DNA of 64,000 nt from Pseudomonas sp. ML2-2023-3. GTDB lineage: Bacteria > Pseudomonadota > Gammaproteobacteria > Pseudomonadales > Pseudomonadaceae. The stretch is from assembly GCF_037055275.1 (NCBI RefSeq), contig NZ_CP146343.1, positions 3,940,501 to 4,004,500 on the forward strand. Reading direction: 5' to 3'. Within the stretch, counting starts at the first letter, position 1; each line of letters opens with the position of its first letter. Of this stretch, positions 1 through 9,371 are shown one piece after another. The notes below the pieces were generated by a model. It saw only the letters and a list, made by a program, of their open reading frames with translations, had not been told where the DNA came from and searched no databases. A program made the translations under genes and the position numbers.

Positions 1-98
1 GCTTCATCGCTGGACGCTTCGCGTCGGGTTTCACCCGTCGCAGCTCCGTCCCGCCCCGGTTTCCCGGGCATCTGATGCAAGGCCTGCTGTATCGCCAT
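1..98 (-). CDS. Group II intron-encoded reverse transcriptase/maturase, N-terminus only
   Basis: An ATG at 98 (minus strand) follows a good ribosome-binding site (AAGGAGTGAGG) and the frame stays open to the edge of the window, giving about 32 residues that begin MAIQQALHQMPGKPGRDGA. This fits the poorly conserved N-terminal leader that precedes RT domain 0 in intron-encoded proteins. No catalytic motif (such as YADD) is visible because only the leader is present. The assignment comes mainly from its position inside a recognisable group II intron. The family promotes splicing and retrohoming of its own intron. Confidence 0.7.
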   Translation of the reverse strand, partial: MAIQQALHQMPGKPGRDGAATGETRREASSDE

Positions 99-475
99 GG
101 TGAACCTCACTCCTTCTCGTTTGGCCCTTCACTGCAACGCAGCTACTACGGCCTCTGCTGACTTCTCGCTCCGGCTTGCGCCGTCGCCCTTTCAGGCATG
201 AGGCGAGATCTCCCCAGGTAAGAACGCCATCCTTCACCGCACAACCGCCGCATTTACATCCCCGGTGCTTTGGCCACAAGAGCTTCGCAGTCACTTGCCT
301 GCTCGCCCTGACCAGAGATGCCTCAGATGCGGTTTGTGTACCTCGGCTCGCGGTTTATGCTCCACGCTTCCTTCCCACACTTGGTCACCCTCATGCAGTT
401 GCGCTTCGCTTCATTCGCTGTGGCCAGCTCAAGAGAGGACTTTCACCTCTAGGATGGCGCCCATGCTGGGCGCAC
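1..475 (-). mobile_element. Group II intron, 5' portion, running off the left edge
   Basis: Read on the minus strand, the element begins at 475 with GTGCGCCC, matching the GUGYG consensus for the 5' end of group II introns. About 377 bases of intron RNA sequence follow before a reverse-transcriptase start codon at 98. The start of domain I forms the usual short GC-rich hairpin (GCGCCC..GGGCGC at 458-474). The 3' part, with domains V and VI, lies outside the window. The open frame at 31-294 on this strand lies within the intron RNA and is not considered a gene. The intron sits about 240 bases downstream of the mhpR stop codon, in the same orientation as mhpR. Confidence 0.8.
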
Positions 476-714
476 AAGTGACTCGCTGTAAGAGCGAAAC
501 CATCATTTCAGTTAACCGCGGATGCCGGATATATACCCCGTGTGCCAGTTGTTTTGCGAAGCGCCCGCACCTATGCCGAGTCCATATCCATTCGATATGT
601 CACGACTTTCTACGGGTTCCGCCCTCACTCCGGCACTGTCATGGGGGCACGCCGCGCTCGCAAACCCTGCACACCCGGCCTGTCTGAGAATGCGAGGGCT
701 GCGCTCCTCAGCGG

Positions 715-1503
715 CTACAGTTTGTCTGCGCCCAGCCCCGCCTGAATTTTTCCCACCACCTCCTGCATCGCCGGTAAAAAGCGCCGTGCAGCTTCCTCGA
801 CCGGCATGGCCTTGGCGATATACACCAGGTTCAGGCAACCCATCACACGCTCCTCGTGCATCACCGGGATCGCAATCGCCGCGATCTTGCGCTCTTCTCC
901 CCAGTGCGCGTTGTTTTCGCCATAGCCCTTGCTGCGCGTGTGCTCCACCAGTCGCTCGACGAATCGGCGATCCGTTGCCAGCGCCGACTGCGAGTCGTCC
1001 CGACTGATCATCAACTCGATCAATTCTTCCCGCTCGGCCGGCGGGCAGAACGCAAAGTACGCCCGCCCGGTCGCCGTCATCAGCAAGGGCAAGCGGCGCC
1101 CCACCATCGAACGGTGAAACGACAGGCGACTGAAACGGTGAGTGGTTTCGCGAATCACCATCGCGTCGCCATCCAGGGTGCACAGGTCGGTGGGCCAGGC
1201 CACTTGCTGGAGCAACTGGCCAAGCAAGGGCGCTGCAATTGAAGAAATCCACTGCTCATCGCGAAAGCCTTCGCTCAGCTCACGCACCTTCAGGGTCAAC
1301 CGGTAGCTGTCATCCGATTCACTGCGGCGCACGTAGCCTTCAGCCTGCAATGTCTCCAGCAAACGACGCACGGTCGTGCGGTGCAAACCGCTCTGCTCGG
1401 CCAACTGAGCGGTACTGGCGCCCCCGTCGAAACGGTTGAGACCGTTGATCAGTAATAGCCCGCGCATCAGGCCCCGCACGGCCTTGTATTCGGTTTCGCT
1501 CAT
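715..1503 (-). CDS. mhpR: IclR-family regulator of the mhp cluster (MhpR-like)
   Basis: A 262-residue IclR-family protein. Residues about 10-70 form the N-terminal winged helix-turn-helix (STAQLAEQSGLHRTTVRRLL), and the rest is the effector-binding IclR domain. The length is close to E. coli MhpR. It is transcribed divergently from mhpA with a 140-base gap that holds a palindromic operator candidate (1539-1553). In the known family MhpR activates the mhp catabolic operon in response to hydroxyphenylpropionates. The same role here is inferred from position and from the complete mhp gene set next to it. Confidence 0.88.
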   Translation of the reverse strand: MSETEYKAVRGLMRGLLLINGLNRFDGGASTAQLAEQSGLHRTTVRRLLETLQAEGYVRRSESDDSYRLTLKVRELSEGFRDEQWISSIAAPLLGQLLQQVAWPTDLCTLDGDAMVIRETTHRFSRLSFHRSMVGRRLPLLMTATGRAYFAFCPPAEREELIELMISRDDSQSALATDRRFVERLVEHTRSKGYGENNAHWGEERKIAAIAIPVMHEERVMGCLNLVYIAKAMPVEEAARRFLPAMQEVVGKIQAGLGADKL

Positions 1504-1538
1504 GTGTTTTCCATTATTTTTATCGGTAAATCAACGAT

Positions 1539-1553
1539 GAGCACTGAGTGCAC
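1539..1553. promoter_or_regulatory. Candidate MhpR operator palindrome
   Basis: The mhpR-mhpA gap contains gagcactgagtgcac, an imperfect 15-base palindrome with a perfect core GCACT-G-AGTGC (1541-1551). It lies about 95 bases upstream of the mhpA start, a fair position for an activator site. IclR regulators usually bind palindromes of about this length. Binding has not been shown; the call rests on symmetry and location. Confidence 0.5.
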
Positions 1554-1643
1554 CCTAACAAGGGTTGTCGTTGTTCACCAGCTTCGCGATTTCCATACTG
1601 CGCCCAACAAGAAATCCAAAAAAAGCGCTGTACGGAGATACCC

Positions 1644-3302
1644 ATGAGTTCTGCACCCACTGCTTCCCCCTTGGACCTGAGCACCGATATCGCCATTGTC
1701 GGGGCTGGTCCTGTCGGGCTGATGATCGCCAATTACCTGGGCCAATGTGGTGTAAACGTCACCTTGGTGGAAAAGCTCGACAGCCTGATCGACTACCCGC
1801 GCGCCATTGGCCTGGACGACGAAAGCCTGCGCACATTCCAGGCCGTCGGCCTTGCCGATAACGTGCTGCCGCACACCACGCCCTGGCATGCGATGCGCTT
1901 CATGACACCCAAAGGTCGCTGCTTTGCAGACATCCAGCCCAAGACCGATGAGTTTGGCTGGTCCCGCCGTAACGCCTTTATTCAGCCGCTGGCTGACCGC
2001 GTGCTGTTCGAAGGCCTGCAACGCTTTGACAACGTCAAGGTGCTGTTCGGCCGCGAACTCGAAGGCTTCGAACAAAGCGACAGCGGTGTGCAACTCACAC
2101 TGAAAAACGCCGAGGGTCGCAGCGAACGCCTGCAGGCCAAGTACCTGATTGGGTGCGATGGCGGCAACAGCCTGGTGCGCCGCAGCCTGGACATCAGTTT
2201 TGAGGGCAAGACCGCGCCCAATCAATGGATCGTGGTGGATATCGCCAACGACCCCCTGAGCACGCCCCATGTGTACCTGTGCTGCGACCCGGTGCGCCCG
2301 TACGTGTCCGCCGCCCTGCCCCACGGCGTGCGCCGCTTTGAGTTTATGGTGATGCCCGGCGAGACCGAAGCCGAGCTGAGCAAGCCCGAAAACATGCGCA
2401 AACTGCTGGCCAAGGTCCTGCCGGACCCGGACCGCATCGAGCTGATTCGCAGTCGCGTCTATACCCACAACGCCCGCCTCGCAGGCCGCTTCCGCCAGGG
2501 CCGGGTACTGCTGGCCGGGGATGCCGCGCATATCATGCCGGTCTGGCAAGGCCAGGGTTACAACAGCGGCATGCGCGATGCCTCCAACCTGGCCTGGAAA
2601 CTGTCACTGGTGATCAAGGGCCTGGCCAGTGACCGCCTGCTCGACAGCTATGAGCTGGAGCGCCGGGATCACGCCAAGGCCATGATCGACCTCTCGGTAC
2701 TGGCCGGCCACGTACTGGCCCCCCCCAAGCGCTGGCAGGGCACCCTGCGCGATGGCGTGTCGTGGCTGCTCAACTATGTGCCGCCGGTCAAACGCTACTT
2801 CGTCGAGATGCGCTTCAAGCCCATGCCGCAATACACCCGTGGCGCCCTGATCGTGCCGAGCGAAAAAGGCTCGCCGGTGGGCAAGATGTTCATTCAGCCC
2901 AAGGTGCTGACCGACGCCGGTGCGACCGTGCTCCTCGATGAAGTGATCGGCGAGAATTTCGCCATTATCGCCTGGGGCTGCGACCCGACCTGGGGCCTTA
3001 CGGCGGCGCAGATTGCGCAATGGAAAACCCTGGGCACGCGGTTTATTCAAGTGCTGCCGGATGTCCAGCTCAGGGCTCCGAGCGACGCCGGCAACGACGT
3101 GATTCGGGTCGGCGACAGCACTGGCCGCCTGCGCGAGTGGTTCGCCCGCGGCTCATCGTCCATTGCCCTGCTGCGCCCTGATCGCTTCCTCGCCGGGCTG
3201 GCCACACCGCAAACCCTCGGCAAGGCCTGCAATGAACTGGCCCTGGCGCTCAACGCGCAACCACACATCCAGGTGACGCCAGCCGTCAGCAAGGTGGCTT
3301 GA
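1644..3302 (+). CDS. mhpA: 3-(3-hydroxyphenyl)propionate hydroxylase
   Basis: A flavoprotein monooxygenase that hydroxylates 3-(3-hydroxyphenyl)propionate to the 2,3-dihydroxy compound using NADH and oxygen. It is 552 residues long, against 554 for E. coli MhpA. The N-terminus has the FAD-binding GxGxxG fingerprint ([19 protein letters not shown]), and a second flavin motif ([20 protein letters not shown]) lies near residue 290. The start at 1644 follows GGAGATACCC. An upstream in-frame ATG at 1548 would add 32 residues unlike the family and would overlap the operator palindrome. First gene of the operon; mhpB follows after one base. Confidence 0.93.
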   Translation: MSSAPTASPLDLSTDIAIVGAGPVGLMIANYLGQCGVNVTLVEKLDSLIDYPRAIGLDDESLRTFQAVGLADNVLPHTTPWHAMRFMTPKGRCFADIQPKTDEFGWSRRNAFIQPLADRVLFEGLQRFDNVKVLFGRELEGFEQSDSGVQLTLKNAEGRSERLQAKYLIGCDGGNSLVRRSLDISFEGKTAPNQWIVVDIANDPLSTPHVYLCCDPVRPYVSAALPHGVRRFEFMVMPGETEAELSKPENMRKLLAKVLPDPDRIELIRSRVYTHNARLAGRFRQGRVLLAGDAAHIMPVWQGQGYNSGMRDASNLAWKLSLVIKGLASDRLLDSYELERRDHAKAMIDLSVLAGHVLAPPKRWQGTLRDGVSWLLNYVPPVKRYFVEMRFKPMPQYTRGALIVPSEKGSPVGKMFIQPKVLTDAGATVLLDEVIGENFAIIAWGCDPTWGLTAAQIAQWKTLGTRFIQVLPDVQLRAPSDAGNDVIRVGDSTGRLREWFARGSSSIALLRPDRFLAGLATPQTLGKACNELALALNAQPHIQVTPAVSKVA

Positions 3303-3303
3303 G

Positions 3304-4257
3304 ATGAGCGCCTATTTGCACTGTTTGTCACACACGCCGCTGGTGGGCTACGTCGACCCGGCCCCCGAAGTGCTGGCCGAAGTGGACAGCATGATCCGCG
3401 ATGCCCGCGAGCGCATCGCCCGCTTCGACCCGCAGCTGATCGTGCTCCTGGGGCCCGATCACTACAACGGCTTTTTCTACGACGTCATGCCGCCCTTTTG
3501 CATTGGCATGGCCGCCGATGCCATTGGTGATTTCGATACCGCCGCCGGCCCTCTCGACGTACCCAAAGCCCTGGCCGAAGCCTGCGCCCAAGCCGTCATG
3601 GAGGCTGGTATCGACACCGCCGTGTCCTACCGAATGCAAGTCGATCATGCCTTTGCCCAACCGCTGGAACTGTTGCTGGGCGGGTTGCGCACCTGCCCGG
3701 TGATTCCGGTCTTCATCAATTCGGTGGCCGTGCCCCTGCCCGGCTTCAAGCGGGCACGACTGCTGGGCGAGGCCATCGGCCAGTGGGCCAGATCACTGGA
3801 CCTGCGCGTGCTGTTCCTGGCCTCCGGAGGCCTGTCCCATCAGCCCCCGGTGCCAGAGCTGGCCAAGGTCGATGCCCGCATGGCCGACCGCTTGATGGGC
3901 AGCGGCCGCCAGTTGCCCGCCGATGAACGCGCCGCACGCCAGCAACGGGTCATCCAGGCCGCCCGGCACTTCGTCGAAGACCAGAACACCCTGCATCCCC
4001 TCAATCCGGTCTGGGACCAACAGTTTCTCGACACGCTGGAGCAGGGCCGCTTGAGCGACCTCGATGCACTGGGCAATGACGCGCTGTCGGCGCTCGCCGG
4101 TAAATCGACCCACGAGGTGAAAACCTGGGTCGCCGCATTCGCCGCATTGTCCGCCTTTGGCCCCTACCAAACCGAAGGCCGCTACTACCGCCCGATTCCC
4201 GAATGGATTGCAGGCTTCGGCGCCCTTGGCGCGCAGCCGCTGACCCACCCCCTTTGA
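3304..4257 (+). CDS. mhpB: 2,3-dihydroxyphenylpropionate 1,2-dioxygenase
   Basis: A class III (LigB-type) extradiol dioxygenase of 317 residues that cleaves the catechol ring of 2,3-dihydroxyphenylpropionate next to the hydroxyls using Fe(II). His115 (QVDHAF) and His179 (GGLSHQ) fall at the numbers reported for the catalytic histidines of E. coli MhpB, and a GPDHYNG segment at 50-56 supplies other active-site residues. The gene follows the mhpA stop codon after one base (TGAGATGAGC), which suggests translational coupling. Confidence 0.94.
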   Translation: MSAYLHCLSHTPLVGYVDPAPEVLAEVDSMIRDARERIARFDPQLIVLLGPDHYNGFFYDVMPPFCIGMAADAIGDFDTAAGPLDVPKALAEACAQAVMEAGIDTAVSYRMQVDHAFAQPLELLLGGLRTCPVIPVFINSVAVPLPGFKRARLLGEAIGQWARSLDLRVLFLASGGLSHQPPVPELAKVDARMADRLMGSGRQLPADERAARQQRVIQAARHFVEDQNTLHPLNPVWDQQFLDTLEQGRLSDLDALGNDALSALAGKSTHEVKTWVAAFAALSAFGPYQTEGRYYRPIPEWIAGFGALGAQPLTHPL

Positions 4258-4274
4258 ATTCAAGGAACTCTGCC

Positions 4275-5144
4275 ATGACTGCCACTGCCAGCGTATTCAC
4301 TGAAGCCTCGACCAGCCGCTTTGCCCGCATCAAGGAAGGCGACCTGGACCTGCAATTGCACTACAACGACGTCGGCCAGGGTGCCGAGACCGTGGTCATG
4401 CTCCACGGCTCCGGGCCCGGCGCCAGCGGCTGGGCCAACTTCAACCGCAACATCGAACCGCTGGTGACTGCCGGTTACCGGGTGATCCTGCTCGATTGCC
4501 CGGGCTGGAGCAAAAGCGACCCGGTGGTGAGCGAAGGCTCACGCTCCAACCTCAATGCGTCGGCGCTCAAGGGCCTGCTCGATGTGCTGGACCTTGACCG
4601 GGTGCACATCATCGGCAACTCGATGGGTGCCCACAGCACCGTGGCCTTCGCTCTGGAAAACCCCGAGCGCATCGGCAAACTGATCCTCATGGGCGGCGGC
4701 ACCGGCGGCCCGAGCGCGTTTGTGCCCCAGCCCACCGAAGGCATCAAGCTGATCGGTGCGCTGTACCGCGAGCCGACCATCGAGAACCTGAAGAAGATGA
4801 TGAGCGTCTTCGTTTTCGACACCAGCAGCCTGACCGAAGAACTGTTCCAGACCCGTCTGGATAACCTCCTGGCGCGCCGCGACCACCTGGAAAACTTCGT
4901 CAAAAGCAGCACCCTCAATCCCAAGCAGTTCCCCGACTTCAGCCATCGCCTGCACGAAATCAGCGCCGAAACCCTGCTGGTCTGGGGGCGCGAAGACCGC
5001 TTTGTGCCGATGGACACCGGCTTGCGCCTGCTGGCAGGGCTGCCCAAGGCGCAGCTGCACGTGTTCAACCGCTGCGGTCACTGGGCGCAATGGGAACACG
5101 CCGACACCTTCAACCGCATGGTGCTGGACTTCCTGACCCACTGA
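4275..5144 (+). CDS. mhpC: 2-hydroxy-6-oxonona-2,4-dienedioate hydrolase
   Basis: An alpha/beta-fold C-C bond hydrolase of 289 residues (E. coli MhpC 288) that splits the meta-cleavage product into 2-hydroxypenta-2,4-dienoate and succinate. Visible parts are the oxyanion-hole segment HGSGPGASG (44-52), the nucleophile elbow GNSMGA with Ser116, the acid in WGREDRFVP and the C-terminal histidine in RCGHWAQ. The start at 4275 follows AAGGAACTCTGCC; an earlier in-frame ATG inside mhpB is not used. It lies between the dioxygenase and hydratase in pathway order. Confidence 0.93.
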   Translation: MTATASVFTEASTSRFARIKEGDLDLQLHYNDVGQGAETVVMLHGSGPGASGWANFNRNIEPLVTAGYRVILLDCPGWSKSDPVVSEGSRSNLNASALKGLLDVLDLDRVHIIGNSMGAHSTVAFALENPERIGKLILMGGGTGGPSAFVPQPTEGIKLIGALYREPTIENLKKMMSVFVFDTSSLTEELFQTRLDNLLARRDHLENFVKSSTLNPKQFPDFSHRLHEISAETLLVWGREDRFVPMDTGLRLLAGLPKAQLHVFNRCGHWAQWEHADTFNRMVLDFLTH

Positions 5145-5158
5145 TGACCGAGACTGCC

Positions 5159-5965
5159 ATGAACCCGACTCCCGAAACACTGGCCCGACTGGCCGCCGAC
5201 CTGCGCCACGCCGAAACCCACGGCAGCGCCATCGCTCCCCTGCGCGAGCTGATCGGTGAAGACAACGCGACAGCCGCCTACACCATCCAGCAACTCAATG
5301 TCGCCCACGGCGTCGCCAACGGACGCCGGGTAGTGGGCCGAAAAATCGGCCTGACCAACCCCAAGGTGCAGGCGCAGCTGGGCGTGGACCAACCGGACTT
5401 CGGCACCCTGTTCGCCGACATGTGCTACGGCGACAACCAGACCGTACCCATCGATCGCGTGTTGCAACCCAAGATCGAGGCGGAAATCGCCTTGATCCTC
5501 AAATATGACCTGCCCCACTCCGACACCACCTTCGACGAAGTCATGGCCGCCACCGGCTGGGTGGTCCCGGCCCTGGAAATCGTCGGCAGCCGCGTGCAGC
5601 AGTGGAACATCCGCTTTGTCGACACGGTGGCCGATAACGCCTCCAGCGGCTGCTACGTACTCGGCGGCCCGGCCCGCAGCCTAGAGGGGCTGGACTTGCG
5701 CAATGCGGGCATGCGCATGACCCGCAATGGTGAAGAAGTTTCCAGTGGCAGCGGCGCGCAATGCCTGGGCCACCCGCTCAATGCGGCCGTGTGGCTGGCT
5801 TGCACCATGGCGCGCCTGGGCAATCCGCTGCAAGCGGGCGACATCATCCTGACCGGCGCACTGGGGCCGATGGTGGCCGTGGCCGCCGGTGATCGTTTCG
5901 ACGCCCATATCGAAGGCATCGGCAGTGTCGGTGTGGACTTCTCGCAACACAGCAGCGCCGAGTAA
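5159..5965 (+). CDS. mhpD: 2-keto-4-pentenoate hydratase
   Basis: This enzyme adds water to 2-hydroxypenta-2,4-dienoate to give 4-hydroxy-2-oxovalerate. The 268-residue product matches the length of E. coli MhpD (269) and shares long recognisable stretches of the fumarylacetoacetate-hydrolase-like fold, such as [17 protein letters not shown] and [13 protein letters not shown]. The ATG at 5159 gives the family length. Another in-frame ATG at 5144 overlaps the mhpC stop codon (TGATGA) and could couple the two genes, so the start is uncertain by five codons. Confidence 0.92.
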   Translation: MNPTPETLARLAADLRHAETHGSAIAPLRELIGEDNATAAYTIQQLNVAHGVANGRRVVGRKIGLTNPKVQAQLGVDQPDFGTLFADMCYGDNQTVPIDRVLQPKIEAEIALILKYDLPHSDTTFDEVMAATGWVVPALEIVGSRVQQWNIRFVDTVADNASSGCYVLGGPARSLEGLDLRNAGMRMTRNGEEVSSGSGAQCLGHPLNAAVWLACTMARLGNPLQAGDIILTGALGPMVAVAAGDRFDAHIEGIGSVGVDFSQHSSAE

Positions 5966-5997
5966 TCGGCGACTTGCGTGCAACTGAGGCAACAATA

Positions 5998-6936
5998 ATG
6001 AACAAGAAACTCAAGGTCGCCATCATCGGCTCCGGCAATATCGGCACCGACCTGATGATCAAAATCCTGCGCAATGCCCGGCACCTGGAAATGGGCGCAA
6101 TGGTCGGCATCGACCCGGCCTCCGACGGTCTGGCCCGTGCTGCCCGCATGGGTGTTGCAATCACCCACGAAGGGGTAGAAGGCCTGACGCGCATGGACGT
6201 GTTCAAGGACATCGACTTCGTGTTCGATGCCACCTCCGCCGGTGCCCATGTCAAGAACGACGCCTTTCTGCGGGCCATCAAACCCGGCATCCGCCTGATT
6301 GACCTCACCCCGGCCGCCATCGGTCCGTACTGCGTACCGGTGGTCAACCTGGAACAGAACCTCGACCAGCTCAACGTCAACATGGTGACCTGCGGCGGGC
6401 AGGCGACCATTCCGATGGTCGCCGCCGTGTCCCGTGTTGCCAAGGTGCATTACGCCGAAATCGTCGCGTCGATTGCCAGCAAATCTGCCGGGCCGGGCAC
6501 CCGCGCCAATATTGACGAGTTCACCGAAACCACCTCCAGGGCCATCGAAGTGATTGGCGGAGCAACCAAGGGCAAGGCGATCATCGTGATGAACCCGGCC
6601 GAGCCGCCGCTGATGATGCGCGACACCGTGTTTGTGCTCAGCGAAGCCGCAGACCAGGCACTGGTCGAGGCGTCTGTCGTCGAAATGGCGGCAGCCGTGC
6701 AAGCCTATGTGCCGGGCTATCGCCTCAAGCAACGCGTGCAGTTTGACGTAATCCCTGAAGACAGGCCGCTGACCATTCCCGGACTGGGCAGGTTTTCCGG
6801 CCTCAAGACGTCGGTGTTTCTTGAAGTCGAAGGCGCCGCCCACTACCTGCCGGCCTACGCCGGAAATCTCGACATCATGACCTCCGCAGCCTTGGCCACC
6901 GCCGAGCGCATGGCGCTGTCGATGCTCAACGCCTGA
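5998..6936 (+). CDS. mhpF: Acylating acetaldehyde dehydrogenase
   Basis: It oxidises acetaldehyde to acetyl-CoA with NAD+ and coenzyme A, taking the aldehyde from its partner aldolase MhpE, with which the family forms a channelling complex. The 312-residue product has an N-terminal Rossmann motif ([13 protein letters not shown]) and the catalytic cysteine Cys132 in TCGGQATIP, the same number as in characterised homologues. The start at 5998 begins [11 protein letters not shown]; an in-frame start 24 bases upstream lacks a ribosome-binding site. The order F then E is conserved, with a ten-base gap. Confidence 0.94.
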   Translation: MNKKLKVAIIGSGNIGTDLMIKILRNARHLEMGAMVGIDPASDGLARAARMGVAITHEGVEGLTRMDVFKDIDFVFDATSAGAHVKNDAFLRAIKPGIRLIDLTPAAIGPYCVPVVNLEQNLDQLNVNMVTCGGQATIPMVAAVSRVAKVHYAEIVASIASKSAGPGTRANIDEFTETTSRAIEVIGGATKGKAIIVMNPAEPPLMMRDTVFVLSEAADQALVEASVVEMAAAVQAYVPGYRLKQRVQFDVIPEDRPLTIPGLGRFSGLKTSVFLEVEGAAHYLPAYAGNLDIMTSAALATAERMALSMLNA

Positions 6937-6946
6937 GGGGAAAACC

Positions 6947-7957
6947 ATGAACGGTAAAAAGATCTACATCAGCGACGTCACCCTGCGCGACGGCAGCCAT
7001 GCGGTACGCCATCAGTACTCGTTGCAAAACGTGCAAGACATCGCCCGCGCCCTGGACAAGGCCCGCGTCGACGCCATCGAAGTGGCCCACGGCGACGGTC
7101 TGCAAGGTTCAAGCTTCAACTACGGCTTTGCCTCCCATACCGATCTGGAATGGATCGAAGCGGCGGCGGACGTGATCAGCCACGCAAAAATCACCACCCT
7201 GCTGCTACCCGGCATCGGCACGGTTCACGACCTCAAGGCCGCGTACAACGCCGGGGCCCGGGTGGTGCGCATTGCCACCCATTGCACCGAAGCCGACGTA
7301 TCGAAGCAGCACATCGAATACGCCCGTGAACTGGGCATGGACACCGTGGGCTTCCTGATGATGAGCCACATGATCCCGGCCGAGCAGCTGGCGGCCCAGG
7401 CCAAACTGATGGAGAGCTACGGCGCGACCTGCGTGTACATGGCCGACTCGGGCGGAGCGATGAACATGCAGGACATTCGCGATCGCTTCCGCGCGTTCAA
7501 GGCCGTGCTCAAGCCTGAAACCGAAACCGGCATGCATGCCCACCACAACCTGTCGCTGGGCGTGGCCAACTCGATTACGGCGGTGGAAGAAGGCTGCGAC
7601 CGGATCGATGCCAGCCTCGCAGGCATGGGGGCCGGCGCCGGCAATGCCCCGCTGGAAGTGTTTATCGCCGCCGCCGAACGCCTGGGCTGGAACCACGGCA
7701 CCGACCTTTACACGCTGATGGATGCCGCGGACGACATCGTCCGACCGTTGCAGGATCGCCCGGTGCGGGTTGACCGCGAGACCTTGGCGCTGGGTTATGC
7801 CGGGGTGTATTCGAGCTTCTTGCGCCACGCCGAAATCGCTGCGGCCAAGTACGGCCTCAAGACCCTGGACATCCTGGTTGAACTGGGCAAGCGGCGGATG
7901 GTGGGCGGTCAGGAAGACATGATCGTCGACGTGGCGCTGGACCTGCTCAAACGCTAA
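6947..7957 (+). CDS. mhpE: 4-hydroxy-2-oxovalerate aldolase
   Basis: A divalent-metal class II aldolase of the HMGL/DRE-TIM family, 336 residues (E. coli 337), that cleaves 4-hydroxy-2-oxovalerate to pyruvate and acetaldehyde. The N-terminal TLRDGSHA motif (13-19) supplies the catalytic Arg14 and metal ligand Asp15, and HAHHNLSLG near residue 198 supplies the metal-binding histidines. A strong ribosome-binding site (GAGGGGAAAACC) precedes the start. It ends the enzyme part of the operon; a REP pair follows. Confidence 0.94.
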   Translation: MNGKKIYISDVTLRDGSHAVRHQYSLQNVQDIARALDKARVDAIEVAHGDGLQGSSFNYGFASHTDLEWIEAAADVISHAKITTLLLPGIGTVHDLKAAYNAGARVVRIATHCTEADVSKQHIEYARELGMDTVGFLMMSHMIPAEQLAAQAKLMESYGATCVYMADSGGAMNMQDIRDRFRAFKAVLKPETETGMHAHHNLSLGVANSITAVEEGCDRIDASLAGMGAGAGNAPLEVFIAAAERLGWNHGTDLYTLMDAADDIVRPLQDRPVRVDRETLALGYAGVYSSFLRHAEIAAAKYGLKTLDILVELGKRRMVGGQEDMIVDVALDLLKR

Positions 7958-7973
7958 GGCCTTCCTTACCCCC

Positions 7974-8062
7974 TTGTGGGGACGGGCTTGCTCGCGATGC
8001 AGGCAACGCGGTTTACCTGACGAACCGCATTGATCCGATCGCGAGCAAGCCCGCTCCCACAG
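7974..8062. repeat. Paired, inverted REP elements (REPIN-like) between mhpE and mhpT
   Basis: Two copies of the Pseudomonas REP core face each other. One begins ttgtggggacgggcttgctcgcga (first copy, one or two mismatches) and the other is its inverse, ending agcaagcccgctcccacag at 8062, with about 40 bases between them. Such pairs fold into long hairpins in RNA, protect the upstream message and can bring in gyrase or REP-associated transposases. Here the pair sits between enzyme and transporter genes and may lower transporter expression relative to the enzymes. Confidence 0.85.
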
Positions 8063-8115
8063 AAACAGGGGTTATCGCTGCTTCATCCATAACAACAATA
8101 AAACGGGTACAGCCC

Positions 8116-9309
8116 ATGACTTCACTCAATCTGCAAATGGCCCGCACCATCGGCCTGTGTTTTCTCGTTGCCCTCATGGAAGGCCTCGATCTACAGGCCG
8201 CAGGGATCGCTGCTCAAGGCATGGCTGCCGCGTTCGAACTGGATAAATTACACATGAGCTGGGTGTTCAGCGCCGGAATTTTCGGCCTGTTGCCCGGTGC
8301 GTTCGCGGGTGGATGGCTGGCTGACCGCATTGGCCGCAAACGCGTGCTGATGGCCTCGGTAGGGCTGTTCGGGGTGTTCTCCCTTGCCACCGCATTGGCC
8401 TGGGACTTTAACAGCCTGCTGATCGCACGTTGCCTCACCGGCGTAGGCCTTGGCGCCGCCCTGCCCAACCTGATCGCCCTCACCAGCGAAGTGGCTGGCC
8501 CGCGCTTGCGCGGTACGGCGGTAAGCCTGATGTATTGCGGCGTGCCTTTGGGCGCCGCGCTGGCCGCCCTGATCGGCATCGCCGACCTGGCCGGTGGCTG
8601 GCAAGTGGTGTTCTACGTCGGTGGCGTGGTGCCGCTGTTGATCGTGCCGCTGCTGGGGCTCTACCTTCCCGAATCACAGCAGTTTCGCAACGTTCAGGGC
8701 GAGGCGCCCATCGGTGTGGTTCAGGGTTTGTTTCGCGAGGGCGCGGCACTGCCGACTGCGCTGATCTGGATCAGCTATTTCTTTACTCTGATGGTGGTCT
8801 ACATCCTGATCAACTGGCTGCCCAGCCTGGTGATCGGCCAGGGTTTCACCGGGCGCCAGGCCAGCTGGGTGATGCTTGCCCTGCAAATTGGCGCAGCGGC
8901 CGGCACCCTGTTTCTGGGCTGGGTCATGGACCGCCTGCCCGCCTGGGCCCTGTCGGCACTGATCTATGTGGGCATCCTGGTGTCACTGACCGCCCTTGGG
9001 TTGGCGAGCCATCTGCCGGCCATGCTGGCGGCGGGCTTTATTGCCGGTTTTTTTGCCACTGGAGGCCAATGCGTGCTCTACGCCCTGGCACCGCATTTCT
9101 ATCGCCCCTCGATACGCGCCACAGGCGTGGGCAGCGCGGTGGCCATCGGTCGCCTCGGAGCCATGAGCGGCCCCTTGGTGGCCGGCAAGATGCTCGCGCT
9201 GGGCACCGGCACCGCCGGGGTGATGCTGGCATCGGCGCCAGGCATCGTGATTGCGGCCGTGGCCATGTTTTACCTGTCGGTGCGGCGCAACGCAGCAGCA
9301 CCAGACTGA
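8116..9309 (+). CDS. mhpT: MFS transporter for (hydroxyphenyl)propionate, AAHS type
   Basis: A 397-residue major facilitator with about twelve hydrophobic segments. It shows the cytoplasmic loop motif GGWLADRIGRKRVL between segments 2 and 3 and, in the first segment, MEGLDLQAAG, the counterpart of the acidic motif of aromatic acid:H+ symporters. Length and position fit E. coli MhpT (403), which imports 3-(3-hydroxyphenyl)propionate through the inner membrane. It is separated from mhpE by a REP pair and followed by an OprD porin, so inner- and outer-membrane uptake are encoded together. Confidence 0.88.
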   Translation: MTSLNLQMARTIGLCFLVALMEGLDLQAAGIAAQGMAAAFELDKLHMSWVFSAGIFGLLPGAFAGGWLADRIGRKRVLMASVGLFGVFSLATALAWDFNSLLIARCLTGVGLGAALPNLIALTSEVAGPRLRGTAVSLMYCGVPLGAALAALIGIADLAGGWQVVFYVGGVVPLLIVPLLGLYLPESQQFRNVQGEAPIGVVQGLFREGAALPTALIWISYFFTLMVVYILINWLPSLVIGQGFTGRQASWVMLALQIGAAAGTLFLGWVMDRLPAWALSALIYVGILVSLTALGLASHLPAMLAAGFIAGFFATGGQCVLYALAPHFYRPSIRATGVGSAVAIGRLGAMSGPLVAGKMLALGTGTAGVMLASAPGIVIAAVAMFYLSVRRNAAAPD

Positions 9310-9313
9310 CAAC

Positions 9314-9335
9314 CTGCGCGCCGAAAGGCGCGCAG
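9314..9335 (+). other. Intercistronic GNRA-loop hairpin between mhpT and the porin gene
   Basis: Five bases after the mhpT stop codon there is a perfect nine-base-pair stem, ctgcgcgcc / ggcgcgcag, closed by a GAAA tetraloop. No T-run follows, so it is not a typical intrinsic terminator. It may stabilise the upstream message or partly attenuate transcription into the porin gene. Confidence 0.6.
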
Positions 9336-9371
9336 TGCTCCACCCCCCATAACAATAAAAGTGAACCTGCC

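Noticed and set aside
31..294. 87-codon minus-strand frame in the intron
   Set aside because: It lies in the structured 5' RNA of the group II intron and ends within the start of the reverse-transcriptase frame; no ribosome-binding site.
512..1252. Long minus-strand open frame next to mhpR
   Set aside because: It lies in another frame over mhpR; its protein is low-complexity, Gly/Arg-rich and matches no family, while the mhpR frame is clearly real.
9314..9335. Hairpin after mhpT as a full terminator
   Set aside because: The stem is strong but no T-run follows, so it is listed as an intercistronic hairpin instead.
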